A stretch of 64,000 nt of DNA from Corynebacterium atrinae. Its GTDB lineage: Bacteria > Actinomycetota > Actinomycetes > Mycobacteriales > Mycobacteriaceae. Location: contig NZ_CP046977.1 in assembly GCF_030408455.1 (NCBI RefSeq), positions 434,001-498,000 of the forward strand. Reading direction: 5' to 3'. Shown here in pieces: positions 49,080-58,700 of this stretch (positions are counted from its first letter, which is position 1; every line of letters starts with the position of its first letter). The notes below the pieces were generated by a model. That model was given only the letters and a program-made list of their open reading frames with translations. It was not told the origin of the DNA and did not search any database. Position numbers and translations under genes: made by a program.

Positions 49080-50563
49080 ACATGCGGGTCGCCGCGCTGT
49101 GGTTCCCCGATTGGCCCGTGCAGGCGGCCCGGATCGAGGATGAAAGCCTGCCACCGGAGATCCTCATCGCCGCCCAGCATCGCGTGCAGGTCTGCTCGGT
49201 GCCGGGCGTGCGCCGGGGCATGCGGGTGCGTCAGGCGCAGGCGTTGTGTCCCGGGATCGTTGTCCTCGATGCGGACCCGGATCGGGATGGTCGTATGTTC
49301 GAGTCCATTGCCGCTGGCCTGGATGATGTCGCCTCCTCCATCGAGGTGCTCCGCCCGGGGTTGGTCCTCGTGGATGTGGGTGCGGCGGGGCGGTTTCATG
49401 GTTCGGAGGGGGCGGCTGTGGAGAAGCTTATCGATGCCGCCGCGCGTCGCGGCATCGATTCCTTCGTCGGCGTCGCGGACGAGATCGCCACCGCGCTCAT
49501 CGCCGCGCGCCTCGGCGCGGTGGTGCCGGTCGGGGGATCGAGGCAGTTCCTCGCGGGCCAGCCCGTCACGCTCCTGCCCGAGGGTGAGGTTGTCGCCGCG
49601 CTGCAGGATCTCGGTGTGCGCACCTTGGGCGAGCTGGCGGCGTTGCCCGCGACGGCGGTATCCACCCGCTTTGGTGCGGCTGGGATGCGCTGCCACCGCA
49701 TCGCTCAGGCCCTCCCGGATCGGCGGGTGGCGCCTGAGTTGCCGGCGGCGGATCTCTCGGTGGCGGTGACCCCGGAGGAGCCCATCGAGCGGGTCGACGC
49801 GGCTGCCTTCGCTGCCCGTCAGCTGGCCGCGACGCTCCACGAACGCCTACGGGCGGCCGGCCTGAGCTGCCTCCGGCTCCGCGTCATCGCCGAGCTCAGC
49901 GATGGCACCCGCCTCGAACGCATCTGGCGCACGCGCGAGGCGCTCGACGAAGCCGCTACCGCCGACCGGGTGCGCTGGCAGCTCGACGGGTGGCTCACGG
50001 CGGGCGGGGCGGGGGCGATCGCCTCGCTCATCTTGGAACCGTTGGAGACGGCCTACCCCGATTCTTATGCGCCGGAGGAGAAGAAGAATGCCCAGCGGGT
50101 GATCAGCCGGGTGCAATCAAGCCTGGGGATCGATGCCGTGCTGCAGCCCCGGCTCGTCGGTGGCCGCGGCGTCGCGGAGCGCATTGATCTCGTCCCCTAC
50201 GGGGAGAGCCGGGATCCGGTGCCTGACGGCAGCTGGCCGGGCCGCATCCCCGGGCCCCTGCCAGCGCGGTTGGCTCACCCGGCGTCCCGGGTCCGGCTTA
50301 TCGACGCCGAGGGGCGCGACATCCGCGTCACCGTCGAGGCCCTCCTCAGCTCCCCGCCCCATGCGCTGGGGTGGGGGCGGCACCGCTACTGGGTGGCCGC
50401 CTGGGCGGGGCCGTGGCCCGTGGACACCGGCTGGTGGGGAAGCACCCCACACAAAGTCGCCCGCCTGCAGGTGGTGGGGCAGGCGGACGAGGAGGACTAC
50501 CCGCGAGCGTGGCTGCTCGTCTGGGCGGGCGGGGAGTGGCGGATCGAGGCAGCCTACGGCTGA
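49076..50563 (+). CDS. imuB: ImuB, Y-family polymerase-like mutasome hub
   Basis: 495 residues, GTG overlapping imuA (or ATG 49082). VAALWFPDWPVQAARIED start; Y-family fold with HhH region LQDLGVRTLGELAALPATAVSTRFG. The acidic catalytic residues of true Y-family polymerases are not conserved, as known for ImuB, which acts as an adaptor that recruits DnaE2 to the clamp. The C-terminal part is long (ALGWGRHRYWVAAWAGPWPVDTGWWG). Its end overlaps the AMIN-like lipoprotein gene by 10 bp on the other strand. Confidence 0.92.
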   Translation: MNMRVAALWFPDWPVQAARIEDESLPPEILIAAQHRVQVCSVPGVRRGMRVRQAQALCPGIVVLDADPDRDGRMFESIAAGLDDVASSIEVLRPGLVLVDVGAAGRFHGSEGAAVEKLIDAAARRGIDSFVGVADEIATALIAARLGAVVPVGGSRQFLAGQPVTLLPEGEVVAALQDLGVRTLGELAALPATAVSTRFGAAGMRCHRIAQALPDRRVAPELPAADLSVAVTPEEPIERVDAAAFAARQLAATLHERLRAAGLSCLRLRVIAELSDGTRLERIWRTREALDEAATADRVRWQLDGWLTAGGAGAIASLILEPLETAYPDSYAPEEKKNAQRVISRVQSSLGIDAVLQPRLVGGRGVAERIDLVPYGESRDPVPDGSWPGRIPGPLPARLAHPASRVRLIDAEGRDIRVTVEALLSSPPHALGWGRHRYWVAAWAGPWPVDTGWWGSTPHKVARLQVVGQADEEDYPRAWLLVWAGGEWRIEAAYG

Positions 50564-51177
50564 ATGTCAATGACCAGGCGGTGCGGGTCCTGCAAGACCT
50601 GGACGGAGTAAGGCTGCTTCTTGTTCAGCCCGATGATGAACTGGGAGCGGCCCTCGAAGGTGCCTTCGGAGATGACCTGGGTGACGTTGCCGGAACCTGC
50701 GACCGTGCCGATGTTCGGGTCTTCTTTACCTAGTTCAAAGGGGTACGTCGTGCCATCAATGTTGACGTTGAGGGCGATGGGGCCCTCGAAGGTGATCGGC
50801 TTGCCGGAGCCCTGCTGGGCGGGGGCGGTGGTGTAATCAATGAACCACCCGGGTTCGCCGTCGCCGACGAGGTCGAAGACGACCCGGTCAAAGCCCTCGT
50901 GGCTACCCACGCGCACCCCGGAGACCATCAGCTGGGAAGGGGCCTCGGGGCGGAGGGTTTTCATCGTGGTGTCAGCGTTGCCGAGCGGGGTGATCCCGGC
51001 GTCGGCGGAAGGTGCGGAGCCGGTGCCCATGGTGGCTGCTGCCAAGGTATCCGTTGGCGTGGCTGAGGATCCCGAGGGGTCAGTGGGCTGGCCCGTCGAG
51101 CAGGAGGCCAGGCCAACGCAGCCCAGACACACGAGGGCAGCCAGCGGAACGCGGAAAACGCGGTGAAGCACGGTCAT
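50554..51177 (-). CDS. AMIN-like domain lipoprotein
   Basis: 207 residues. Lipobox LASC with Cys26, then a Ser/Thr/Pro-rich linker (to about 75) and a soluble domain (FDRVVFDLVGDGEPGWFIDYTTAP ... VQVLQDPHRLVIDIQP) of the AMIN-like type, found in surface proteins that associate with the cell wall. Unknown partner. Convergent with imuB by 10 bp overlap, divergent from the next gene. Confidence 0.82.
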   Translation of the reverse strand: MTVLHRVFRVPLAALVCLGCVGLASCSTGQPTDPSGSSATPTDTLAAATMGTGSAPSADAGITPLGNADTTMKTLRPEAPSQLMVSGVRVGSHEGFDRVVFDLVGDGEPGWFIDYTTAPAQQGSGKPITFEGPIALNVNIDGTTYPFELGKEDPNIGTVAGSGNVTQVISEGTFEGRSQFIIGLNKKQPYSVQVLQDPHRLVIDIQP

Positions 51178-51293
51178 ATACTCACCGTAGACTCAGGAAC
51201 GGGCAAGGGTGAAGTCAGATTCGGTTGATACGGGCGATCGTGAACGAATCGTTGTAAAAGGGCACCCCCTCCGGACAACGTTATTGTGGTGGC

Positions 51294-52178
51294 ATGGATG
51301 AGACTGAATCGGCGGACGAAGTGCAGCGTTGCTCCGATGTGACGGGGGAGCCTCTACCCGGTTCCGCCAAAACGGAACGGGTGTACGTCATTTTGGAGTG
51401 GCCGCAGGGGTGGAGCCGTGACGTCCTCGACGGCGGGGTATTCGGGGAGGAACTGACGGCGCAGCTGAAAAAGAAGCTGGGCAAGGTCGCGGGCCTGCAG
51501 CTGATCCGCCAACCGGGGCGGGACGGGCGGCAGGTGGACAAGCATCGCCTGTACCTGGTGTTCGTGGAACAAGCCTGCACCGAACTGTTGGCGGTCGATG
51601 GGCCGGAGGCCATCCTCGACCTCGATCTTTCTGGCCCCGGGCGCAACGGTGGTCAGCCGGTCGAGGACCCGTTGGTGTTGGTGTGCACCCATGGCAAGCG
51701 CGACGTGTGCTGCGCGGTCAAGGGCCGTCCCCTCGCCGCGGAGTTGGCCGACCGTTTCCCCGGGGTATGGGAGACCTCGCACACCAAAGGCCACCGCTTC
51801 GCCCCCTCCATCCTGCTCATGCCCTGGGGTTATAGTTTCGGGCGGCTCAATGTGGAGGCGGCGTCGGCGATGGTGGCGGCGGCGATCAAGGGGGAATGGT
51901 TCCAGCCTGGCAACCGCGGGTGCGGGCTTTATGGCCCGCGCGGGCAGGTCGCCGAGGTGGCGGTGGCGGGGATGCTGGATCGACTCAGCTACGGCGACCT
52001 CACGGTCGTCGAGGGGGACCCGGTGGTGGTCACCCACGCCGATGGTCGCCGCTGGGCGGTGGAGCTAGAGAAGAAAGAGGTAACGGGCGTCATCTCCTCC
52101 TGTGGCGATGCCCCGAAGACCTCCGCGGTGTGGGTGGCTAGCGCAATTGAGGCAATGCCCCCGCAACCGAATCAATGA
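51294..52178 (+). CDS. Sucrase/ferredoxin-like family protein (thioredoxin-like Fe-S)
   Basis: 294 residues. The family blocks are LVLVCTHGKRDVCCAVKGRPLA (Cys131, Cys139, Cys140), ETSHTKGHRFAPSILLMPWGYSFG and RGCGLYGPRGQVAEVA. The thioredoxin-like ferredoxin fold suggests a Fe-S or redox function, but the role in actinobacteria is unknown. Overlaps the convergent HAD gene by 41 bp. Confidence 0.8.
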   Translation: MDETESADEVQRCSDVTGEPLPGSAKTERVYVILEWPQGWSRDVLDGGVFGEELTAQLKKKLGKVAGLQLIRQPGRDGRQVDKHRLYLVFVEQACTELLAVDGPEAILDLDLSGPGRNGGQPVEDPLVLVCTHGKRDVCCAVKGRPLAAELADRFPGVWETSHTKGHRFAPSILLMPWGYSFGRLNVEAASAMVAAAIKGEWFQPGNRGCGLYGPRGQVAEVAVAGMLDRLSYGDLTVVEGDPVVVTHADGRRWAVELEKKEVTGVISSCGDAPKTSAVWVASAIEAMPPQPNQ

Positions 52179-52896
52179 CCTCATCGGCGGTGTCGATGAC
52201 CTCGGCGGGGGACCAGGGGAAGGCGAAGGAGCGATCGGCGATGGCGTGCATCGAGAGGTCGTTCCAGGAATCGCCGAAGGTATAGAGGGTGACCTGTGAA
52301 CGCGCAAGCCCCAGGTGCGACAGGAGGTTTATCAGCCCGTCGCCCTTGGACGCGCCCTTGGGCAAGATATCCACGAACATTTGGTTGGTAACCACGTCCA
52401 CCTCGGGGAACTGCTCCGCCACACGCTGGGCGAGTTCGTGGAGGTCGCCCTCGGTGACCAACAGCGGGATGCCGACGAATTCGTGGGCATCGGTGATATC
52501 GGCCAGCTCCATTCGCGTGTAATCGCGGATGATGGTGCTGTCCGCCGACCCAGCGGGCAGCTGCGTGAAGAGCGCATCGCGCTCGCCGAGCATGGTGGCA
52601 AAGACGATGACCCCGGGGACGTCGATAAGCATGGCGATCAGCCGACGCACCAGCGCAACCGGCAACGTGGCGCGGAAGGGGGTGCCAGCGACGACGGCGC
52701 CGGTGTAGATGATGTCGTAATCGAAGCGGAAGCCGTAGGGGCGCAACGCATGATCGAGCGCGGAACGCGACTTGCCGGTGGCGGCCACCGCGAGGTGGCC
52801 TGCGGCCTGCCACTCCTGCAAGGCGGCGAGGACATCGGGCGCGATCCCCTCGGGGAACAAAATCGTGCCGTCGATGTCGAACGCCGCAATCTTCAT
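52138..52896 (-). CDS. HAD-superfamily IIB (Cof-type) hydrolase
   Basis: 252 residues. Catalytic Asp7 and Asp9 in FDIDGTILFPEG; AVAATGKSRSAL (motif II Thr/Ser); Lys in ILPKGASKGDGLINLL; FGDSWNDLSMHAIAD with the motif IV acidic residues. Likely a sugar or flavin phosphate phosphatase. Start ATG 52896. Its 3' end overlaps the preceding gene by 41 bp, antisense. Confidence 0.88.
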   Translation of the reverse strand: MKIAAFDIDGTILFPEGIAPDVLAALQEWQAAGHLAVAATGKSRSALDHALRPYGFRFDYDIIYTGAVVAGTPFRATLPVALVRRLIAMLIDVPGVIVFATMLGERDALFTQLPAGSADSTIIRDYTRMELADITDAHEFVGIPLLVTEGDLHELAQRVAEQFPEVDVVTNQMFVDILPKGASKGDGLINLLSHLGLARSQVTLYTFGDSWNDLSMHAIADRSFAFPWSPAEVIDTADEVIDSVAGALPQLR

Positions 52897-52906
52897 GCTT
52901 GTCAGC

Positions 52907-53584
52907 CTAGCGGCGCATGATCTTCCGAGAGATCCAGTTGCCCAGCAGCTGAGCGATCTGGACGATGACCACGATGACGATGACAGCCACGTAGGTGACT
53001 TCCAGGTCGTAGTTGCGGTAACCGTAGACAATGGCGAAGTCACCGATACCGCCGCCGCCGACGTAGCCGGCCATGGCGGACATATCGACCACCGCGATGA
53101 AGATGAAGGTGTAGCCAAGGATGAGCGGTCCGAGCGCCTCCGGCAGGATCACCGTGGTGATGATCCGCAGCGGGCTGGCACCCATGGCGCGCGCGGCCTC
53201 GATGACACCGGGATCGATGGCGACGAGGTTTTGCTCCACGATGCGGGCCACCGCGAACGTCGCGGCGATGCACATGATGAACACGGCCGCCGAACGGCCA
53301 ATGGTGGTACCCACTACCGACAGCGTCAGTGGCGCGAACATGGCGATCATGATGATGAACGGGATCGGGCGGATGAAGTTCACCAGCAGGTTGAGGACCC
53401 AATACACCGGCTTGTTCTGCAGCACCGCGCCCGAACGGGTGGTGTAGAGCAGCACGCCCACCAGCAGGCCGAGGAGGCCACCGACCACCATGGTCAGCGA
53501 CACCATAATGAGCGTATCGACGATCGCCTCGAGGAAGGTACCGCCCAAACGGTCCCAGTTCGCGGCGAGAATGGTGGTGGTCAT
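52907..53584 (-). CDS. metI: Methionine ABC transporter permease MetI
   Basis: 225 residues, five or six helices. FLEAIVDTLIMVSLTMVVGGLLGLLVGVLLY start; EAARAMGASPLRIITTVILPEALGPLILG is the EAA loop that contacts MetN. Overlaps metN by 4 bp. Part of metQ-metN-metI for D/L-methionine import. Confidence 0.93.
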   Translation of the reverse strand: MTTTILAANWDRLGGTFLEAIVDTLIMVSLTMVVGGLLGLLVGVLLYTTRSGAVLQNKPVYWVLNLLVNFIRPIPFIIMIAMFAPLTLSVVGTTIGRSAAVFIMCIAATFAVARIVEQNLVAIDPGVIEAARAMGASPLRIITTVILPEALGPLILGYTFIFIAVVDMSAMAGYVGGGGIGDFAIVYGYRNYDLEVTYVAVIVIVVIVQIAQLLGNWISRKIMRR

Positions 53585-54633
53585 CGCTTGATCTCCTGGA
53601 TATCGGTGGTGCGGGTGAGGTCGGTGTAAAAGCCCTCGATGGCCTCATCGGGTCCGGATAGGCGGACCGTCACCTTGCCAAAGGAGTGCTTCTGGAGCGT
53701 GGTCACGCCGCCGTGCACGATACCGATCCGGGCGCCACCCTCCCTGGCCCTCGCCGCGGCGGCGAAGAAGCCGGAATCCTCGGTGAGGTCGATGGTGAAC
53801 AGGCGTCCGTCGTGAGCCAGGAGATCCTCCGCCTCCACCCGGTCCGGCGTGTTACGCAGGGAGGTGGAGACGAAGCGGGCGGCGACGTCGGTCTGCGGCT
53901 GCGAGAAGACCTCGTAGACGCTGCCATACTCGACGACTCGACCGTTCTCCATGACCGCGACCTTGTCGGCGATGTAGCGCACGACCTCCATCTCGTGGGT
54001 GATGACGACGATGGTGATGCCCAGCTCACGGTTGATCTCGCGCAGCAGGTTGAGCACGTCCTGGGTGGTCTCCGGGTCGAGAGCCGAGGTGGCCTCATCC
54101 GCCAGGAGCAGGCTGGGCTTGGTGGCCAGGGCGCGGGCAATGCCGACGCGCTGTTTCTGGCCGCCCGAGAGCTGCTCCGGGTAGGAACCGCCCCGGTCGC
54201 CCAGTCCGACGAAGTCGAGGAGCTCCGCCACGCGCTGCTTGCGCTCCGCCTTGGGCATGCCCGCCAGCTTGAGCGGGTACTCGATGTTGCCGGCGGCGGT
54301 GCGCGAGTGGAAGAGGTTGAACTGCTGGAAGATCATGCCGATGCCGCGGCGGATGGAGCGCAGCTTGGCCTCGGGGAGGCCGACGACATCGGTGCCGTCG
54401 AGAAGCAACTCGCCAGCGGTGGCATTATCCAGGCCGTTGATGAGGCGCACGAGGGTGGACTTGCCGGCGCCGGAATAGCCGATGACGCCGAGGATTTCGC
54501 CCGGCTCGACGGTGAGGGTGACGCCGTCGACGGCGCGGACTTCGGTCTTGTTCGGGGTGTGGAAGACCTTTTCGACGCCGCGGAACTCGATGCGCGTACC
54601 GCGACTAGTGGGTCGACTAGTGGGTGCTGTCAC
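53581..54633 (-). CDS. metN: Methionine ABC transporter ATP-binding protein MetN
   Basis: 350 residues from GTG 54633 (ATG 54651 would add MKGCKE). Walker A GYSGAGKSTLVRLINGL, signature YPEQLSGGQKQRVGIARAL, Walker B LLLADEATSALDPET, H-loop THEMEV; C-terminal NIL domain (about 265-350, VHGGVTTLQKHSFGKVTVRLSG) that binds methionine for transinhibition. A hairpin separates it from metQ. Confidence 0.94.
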   Translation of the reverse strand: MTAPTSRPTSRGTRIEFRGVEKVFHTPNKTEVRAVDGVTLTVEPGEILGVIGYSGAGKSTLVRLINGLDNATAGELLLDGTDVVGLPEAKLRSIRRGIGMIFQQFNLFHSRTAAGNIEYPLKLAGMPKAERKQRVAELLDFVGLGDRGGSYPEQLSGGQKQRVGIARALATKPSLLLADEATSALDPETTQDVLNLLREINRELGITIVVITHEMEVVRYIADKVAVMENGRVVEYGSVYEVFSQPQTDVAARFVSTSLRNTPDRVEAEDLLAHDGRLFTIDLTEDSGFFAAAARAREGGARIGIVHGGVTTLQKHSFGKVTVRLSGPDEAIEGFYTDLTRTTDIQEIKR

Positions 54634-54656
54634 TTCTTTACAGCCCTTCATGATGG

Positions 54657-54687
54657 GGGAAACCCCGCCGCTGGAAAGACGACGGGG
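54657..54687 (-). terminator. Intra-operon hairpin between metQ and metN
   Basis: On the transcript: CCCCGTCG ... CGGCGGGG with one mismatch and a 9-nt loop, followed by TTT. It could stop part of the transcripts, so that the binding protein is made in excess over MetN/MetI. Confidence 0.5.
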
Positions 54688-54709
54688 CAGGGATGGAGAT
54701 ACGAGCGTC

Positions 54710-55594
54710 TTAGTTGTTGGCTGCCAGACGGTCCATGATCTCGGCGAGCTGCGCGCGGTCACGATCGACGGCGACGGCAGTGTTGCCGGAGGTCTTCTGC
54801 ACGGCCGCGGCAACAGCCGGGTCCTTCCACAGCTCGGCGAGGCGGTTGATCTTCTCATCGTCGGCCTTGGCGGCGGTGGTGACGAAGACGTTGATGTACG
54901 GCTCGGCCTGCTCCGTGGACGGGTCATCCTGGAAGATGGAGGACAGGGGATCGATGCCGGCGCGCTCGATGAAGGAGTTGTTGATGATCGCCGGGGAGCC
55001 CTCGTGGTATGAGGTCGGGGTCTGTGCGGCGTCCACCGGGGTGACGGTCACCTTGGAGGCGCCCTGATCGATGTCGGCGGGGGTCGGGTTGAGCAGACCC
55101 TCTTCCTTGAGGGTGATCAGCTCAGCCTGCACGAGCACGTTGATGGCGCGGCCCTGGTTGGTCGGGTCGTTGGGGATGGTGATGTTCTGGCCCTCAATGC
55201 CATCGAGGGAGTCATGGTCCTTCCAGTACAGGGCCAGCGGGTAGATCTCGGTGGCGGAGATCGGGACGAGGTCGTTGCCGGTGCCCTCGTTGTAGTTGTT
55301 CAAAAACAGCAGGTGCTGGAACTTATTGACATCGATCTGACCCTGGGCCAGGGCATCGTTCGGGGTGGTGAAGTCGGAGAAGTTGACGATCTCAACCTTG
55401 ATGCCTTCCTCCTGGGCCAGGTCAGAGAAGACCTCCCACTCGCCCAAGCTGGCGTCGGTGGTACCAACGCGGATGGGGGCGTTGTCGGAACCGGAAGCCG
55501 AGTCGGAGCCGGAGTCGGACGAGGAGCAGGCGACGAGTCCGGTGGCAGCGATGACGGCTGCGGCGGCGCCCGCGAAAATGCGACGGAAGTTCAT
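54710..55594 (-). CDS. metQ: Methionine-binding lipoprotein MetQ
   Basis: 294 residues. Signal with lipobox LVAC (Cys23), Ser/Asp/Gly linker, then NlpA/MetQ domain: IRVGTTDASLGEWEVFSDLAQEEGIKVEIVNFSDFTTPNDALAQG, KFQHLLFLNNYNEG, ITIPNDPTNQGRAINVLVQAELI. Start ATG 55594 follows AAGGACTTCAACGAC. Divergent from dnaE2. Confidence 0.95.
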   Translation of the reverse strand: MNFRRIFAGAAAAVIAATGLVACSSSDSGSDSASGSDNAPIRVGTTDASLGEWEVFSDLAQEEGIKVEIVNFSDFTTPNDALAQGQIDVNKFQHLLFLNNYNEGTGNDLVPISATEIYPLALYWKDHDSLDGIEGQNITIPNDPTNQGRAINVLVQAELITLKEEGLLNPTPADIDQGASKVTVTPVDAAQTPTSYHEGSPAIINNSFIERAGIDPLSSIFQDDPSTEQAEPYINVFVTTAAKADDEKINRLAELWKDPAVAAAVQKTSGNTAVAVDRDRAQLAEIMDRLAANN

Positions 55595-55701
55595 GTCGTT
55601 GAAGTCCTTACACAGTTGGGGTGGTGATAACGCTGATTGCACAACCTAGCACCGCCCGTACAGCTCTGTCTACTTTGAATTCAGCGGATAGGAGAGGGGG
55701 T

Positions 55702-55717
55702 TGGTACAGGCATTCGA
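55702..55717 (+). promoter_or_regulatory. Degenerate LexA-like box before dnaE2
   Basis: TGGTACAGGCATTCGA matches 10 of 14 defined positions of TCGAACANNTGTTCGA. It lies 19 bp before ATG 55736. TATTTT at 55724-55729 is the likely -10, giving a leaderless dnaE2 mRNA. Weak evidence, but a SOS site is expected here because dnaE2 acts with imuA/imuB. Confidence 0.4.
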
Positions 55718-55735
55718 TTCCGCTATTTTTGTGGT

Positions 55736-58700
55736 ATGCGATTCAACGGCGGCGCACCATTGAACTGGTCGCGGCTGGAGCGTATTCTCTCCGGCCGCGA
55801 CGAGCCCACGCCGGTCCCCGTCGACCACCTGGGCACGGAGGCTCCCCGCCGCCCGGCTGGCCGCGCCCGCGTCCCCTTCGCCGAACTCCACGCCGTCTCT
55901 TCGTACAGCTTCCTCGGCGGGGCGAGCGAGCCGGAGGAGCTGGTGGCCCGCGCTGTCGAGCTTGGCCTGTCCGCCGTGGCATTGGTGGATAGAGATGGCT
56001 TCTACGGGGCAGTAAAATTCGCCGAGGCCGCTGCTGCGGTGAACCTGCCCACCGTCTTCGGGGCCGAGCTGACGATGGGGGATCGCATCCTCACCGTGTT
56101 GGCCCGCAGTCCCGAAGGCTACCGTCGTTTATCCCACCTGATCAGCGATGCGCACATGATCACCGGAGTGAAAGGCGAGGTGTCCTACCCTCCTCTGGAG
56201 GGCGTGGCCGATGCCCTCGATGGGCACGGCCTGGTGCTGCTCGGATGGGAATGGTCCGATGACATCGAGGCAGTGCTCGCCGCCTTTGGGTCGGAGAACG
56301 TGGTCCTGGAATACGCCGTCACCATGACCCCGGAAGACGCTGACCACCACGAACTCCTCGACCGCTGGAACAACCTCCGGGCGATAGCGACTGCGGTTCC
56401 GGCGGCTGCCACCCGGGCCCACTCCAGGCTGGCCGGGGCGAAACGCTCGTTGGCCCGTCGGCTCTCGCTTCCCGACGCCGAGCCGGACTTGCACCCCATG
56501 GGTGCGCCCTGGATGCGCTCGGGGGAACAGATGCTTCGCCTGCTCCCCGGGCGGGAGGCGCTGGTGGCGGAAACCCTCGCTGTGGCCCAGGAGTGCGCCT
56601 TCACCCTCGACCTCGTCGCCCCGGAGCTGCCGGACTTTCCCACCCCAGACGGGCACAGCGAGATGTCCTGGCTACGGGAGATGACGCGGGAGCGGGCGCA
56701 GCGCAGGTACGCCTCCCGCCCGGAAGAGATTCAGGAGCGGGCGCGGCGGCAGATCGATTATGAGTTGGACGTGATCGAGCAGCTGAACTTCCCCGGGTAT
56801 TTCCTCATCGTCTCCGACCTCGTGGATTTCTGCCGCGACCGCAGTATCCTCTGTCAGGGGCGCGGCTCCTCGGCGAACTCGGCGGTGTGTTTCGCACTCG
56901 GCATCACCAACGCGGAACCCGTCAGCGCGGGGCTGTTATTCGAACGTTTTCTCTCACCCAACCGGGACGGCCCACCCGACATTGACATCGACATTGAATC
57001 GGGCAGGCGCGAGGAAGTCATCCAGTACGTTTATGAGCGCCACGGGCGGACCAAGGCGGCGCAGGTGGCCAACGTCATCACCTACCGGACCAAGGGGTCT
57101 GTTCGCGACGCCGCCCGCGCCCTCGGGTACCCGCAAGGCAGCGCTGATGCCTGGAGCAAGGGCACCGCCGAACCGCCACCGGAGGTACTGGAGCTGGCGG
57201 CCCAGTTCAAGGGGCAACCCCGGCACCTGGGCATCCACTCCGGCGGCATGGTCATCTGTGATCGTCCTATCGCCGACGTTGTCCCCGTCGAATGGGCCCG
57301 GATGGAAAAGCGCTCAGTCGTGCAATGGGATAAAGACGATTGCGCCTCCGTCGGCCTGGTCAAGTTCGACCTGCTTGGCCTGGGCATGCTCGAAGCCCTG
57401 CACCACATGATGGACCTCGTAGAAGAACAACGCGGCCGCCGCGTCAACCTGTGGGAGCTGGACCTGGCGGAACCGGAGGTCTACGACATGCTCTGCCGTG
57501 CCGACGCCGTCGGAGTCTTCCAGGTCGAATCCCGCGCGCAGCTGTCCACCCTCCCGCGGCTCAAACCCCGCTGCTTTTTCGACCTCGTCGTGGAGGTCGC
57601 ACTCATCCGCCCCGGCCCCATCCAAGGCGGATCCGTCCACCCCTACCTGCGCCGCCGGGATGGCCTCGAAGAGATCACCTACGACCACCCCGTGCTGGAG
57701 AAATCCCTAGGAAAGACGCTGGGCATCCCGCTGTTCCAGGAACAGCTGATGCAAGTGGCTGTCGACGCCGCCGGTTTCAGCGGAGCCGAAGCCGACGAGT
57801 TGCGCCGCGCCATGGGCTCCAAGCGATCCCCGGAGCGGATGGCGGCGCTGCGCGATCGCTTCTTCCGGGGAGCGCACGAAACCAACGGCATCGATGGGGC
57901 CGTCGCGGAGAAACTCTGGAACAAGATCGTCGCGTTCGCCGCCTACGGCTTCCCTGAATCACATTCCCAATCCTTCGCCTCCCTGGTGTACTTCTCGGCG
58001 TGGTTCAAACACCACTACCCGGCGGAGTTCTGCGTTGGCCTGCTCCGCGCCCAGCCGATGGGCTTCTACTCCCCACAGTCGCTCATCCAGGACGCCCGCC
58101 GACACGGGGTGCAGGTACTGCCGGTGGATGTCAACGAATCCGGCGAGCACGCCCGGGTGGTGGACGGCCAGATCCGGGTGGGCCTCAACCTCATCAACGG
58201 CGTGAAGGAAGCCGCTGCGCGCATCGAAGCCGCCGCCCCCTTCACCAGCATCCCGGACCTGTCGCGCCGGGCCGATCTCACGGTGGCACACGTCGAAGCC
58301 CTGGCACGGGCCGGGGCCTTGGACTGCTTTGGCATCGACCGCCGGCAAGCATTGTGGGAGGCCGGAATTGCGGCGACCGAACGGGAAGGAATGCTGCCGG
58401 GGCTCTCGGCCATCGAAGCCCCGGCGTTGCCCGGGATGAGTTCGCTGGAGCTCCTGGTTGCCGATGTCAGCAGCACCGGGGTGACCCCGCAGACGCAGCC
58501 GATGGCGATGGTGCGCGATCAGCTAGCCGAGGCGGGCATCCTCCGGGCCTGTGACCTGCGCAGCGTGCCGGATGGCACGCGGGTACGCATCGCGGGCGTG
58601 GTCACGCATCGACAGCGACCACAGACCGCCTCGGGACTGACGTTTTTAGGCATGGAAGATGAGACCGGGTTGATGAACGTCATGGTCTCGGTGGGGCTGT

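Noticed and set aside
52897..53118. Longer N-terminus for the HAD hydrolase
   Set aside because: The frame upstream runs antisense through metI and gives a Ser/Trp-rich sequence; the HAD motif begins at ATG 52896.
55657..55672. McbR operator before metQ
   Set aside because: Only the right half-site GTCTA is present; no TAGAC at the required 6-bp spacing.
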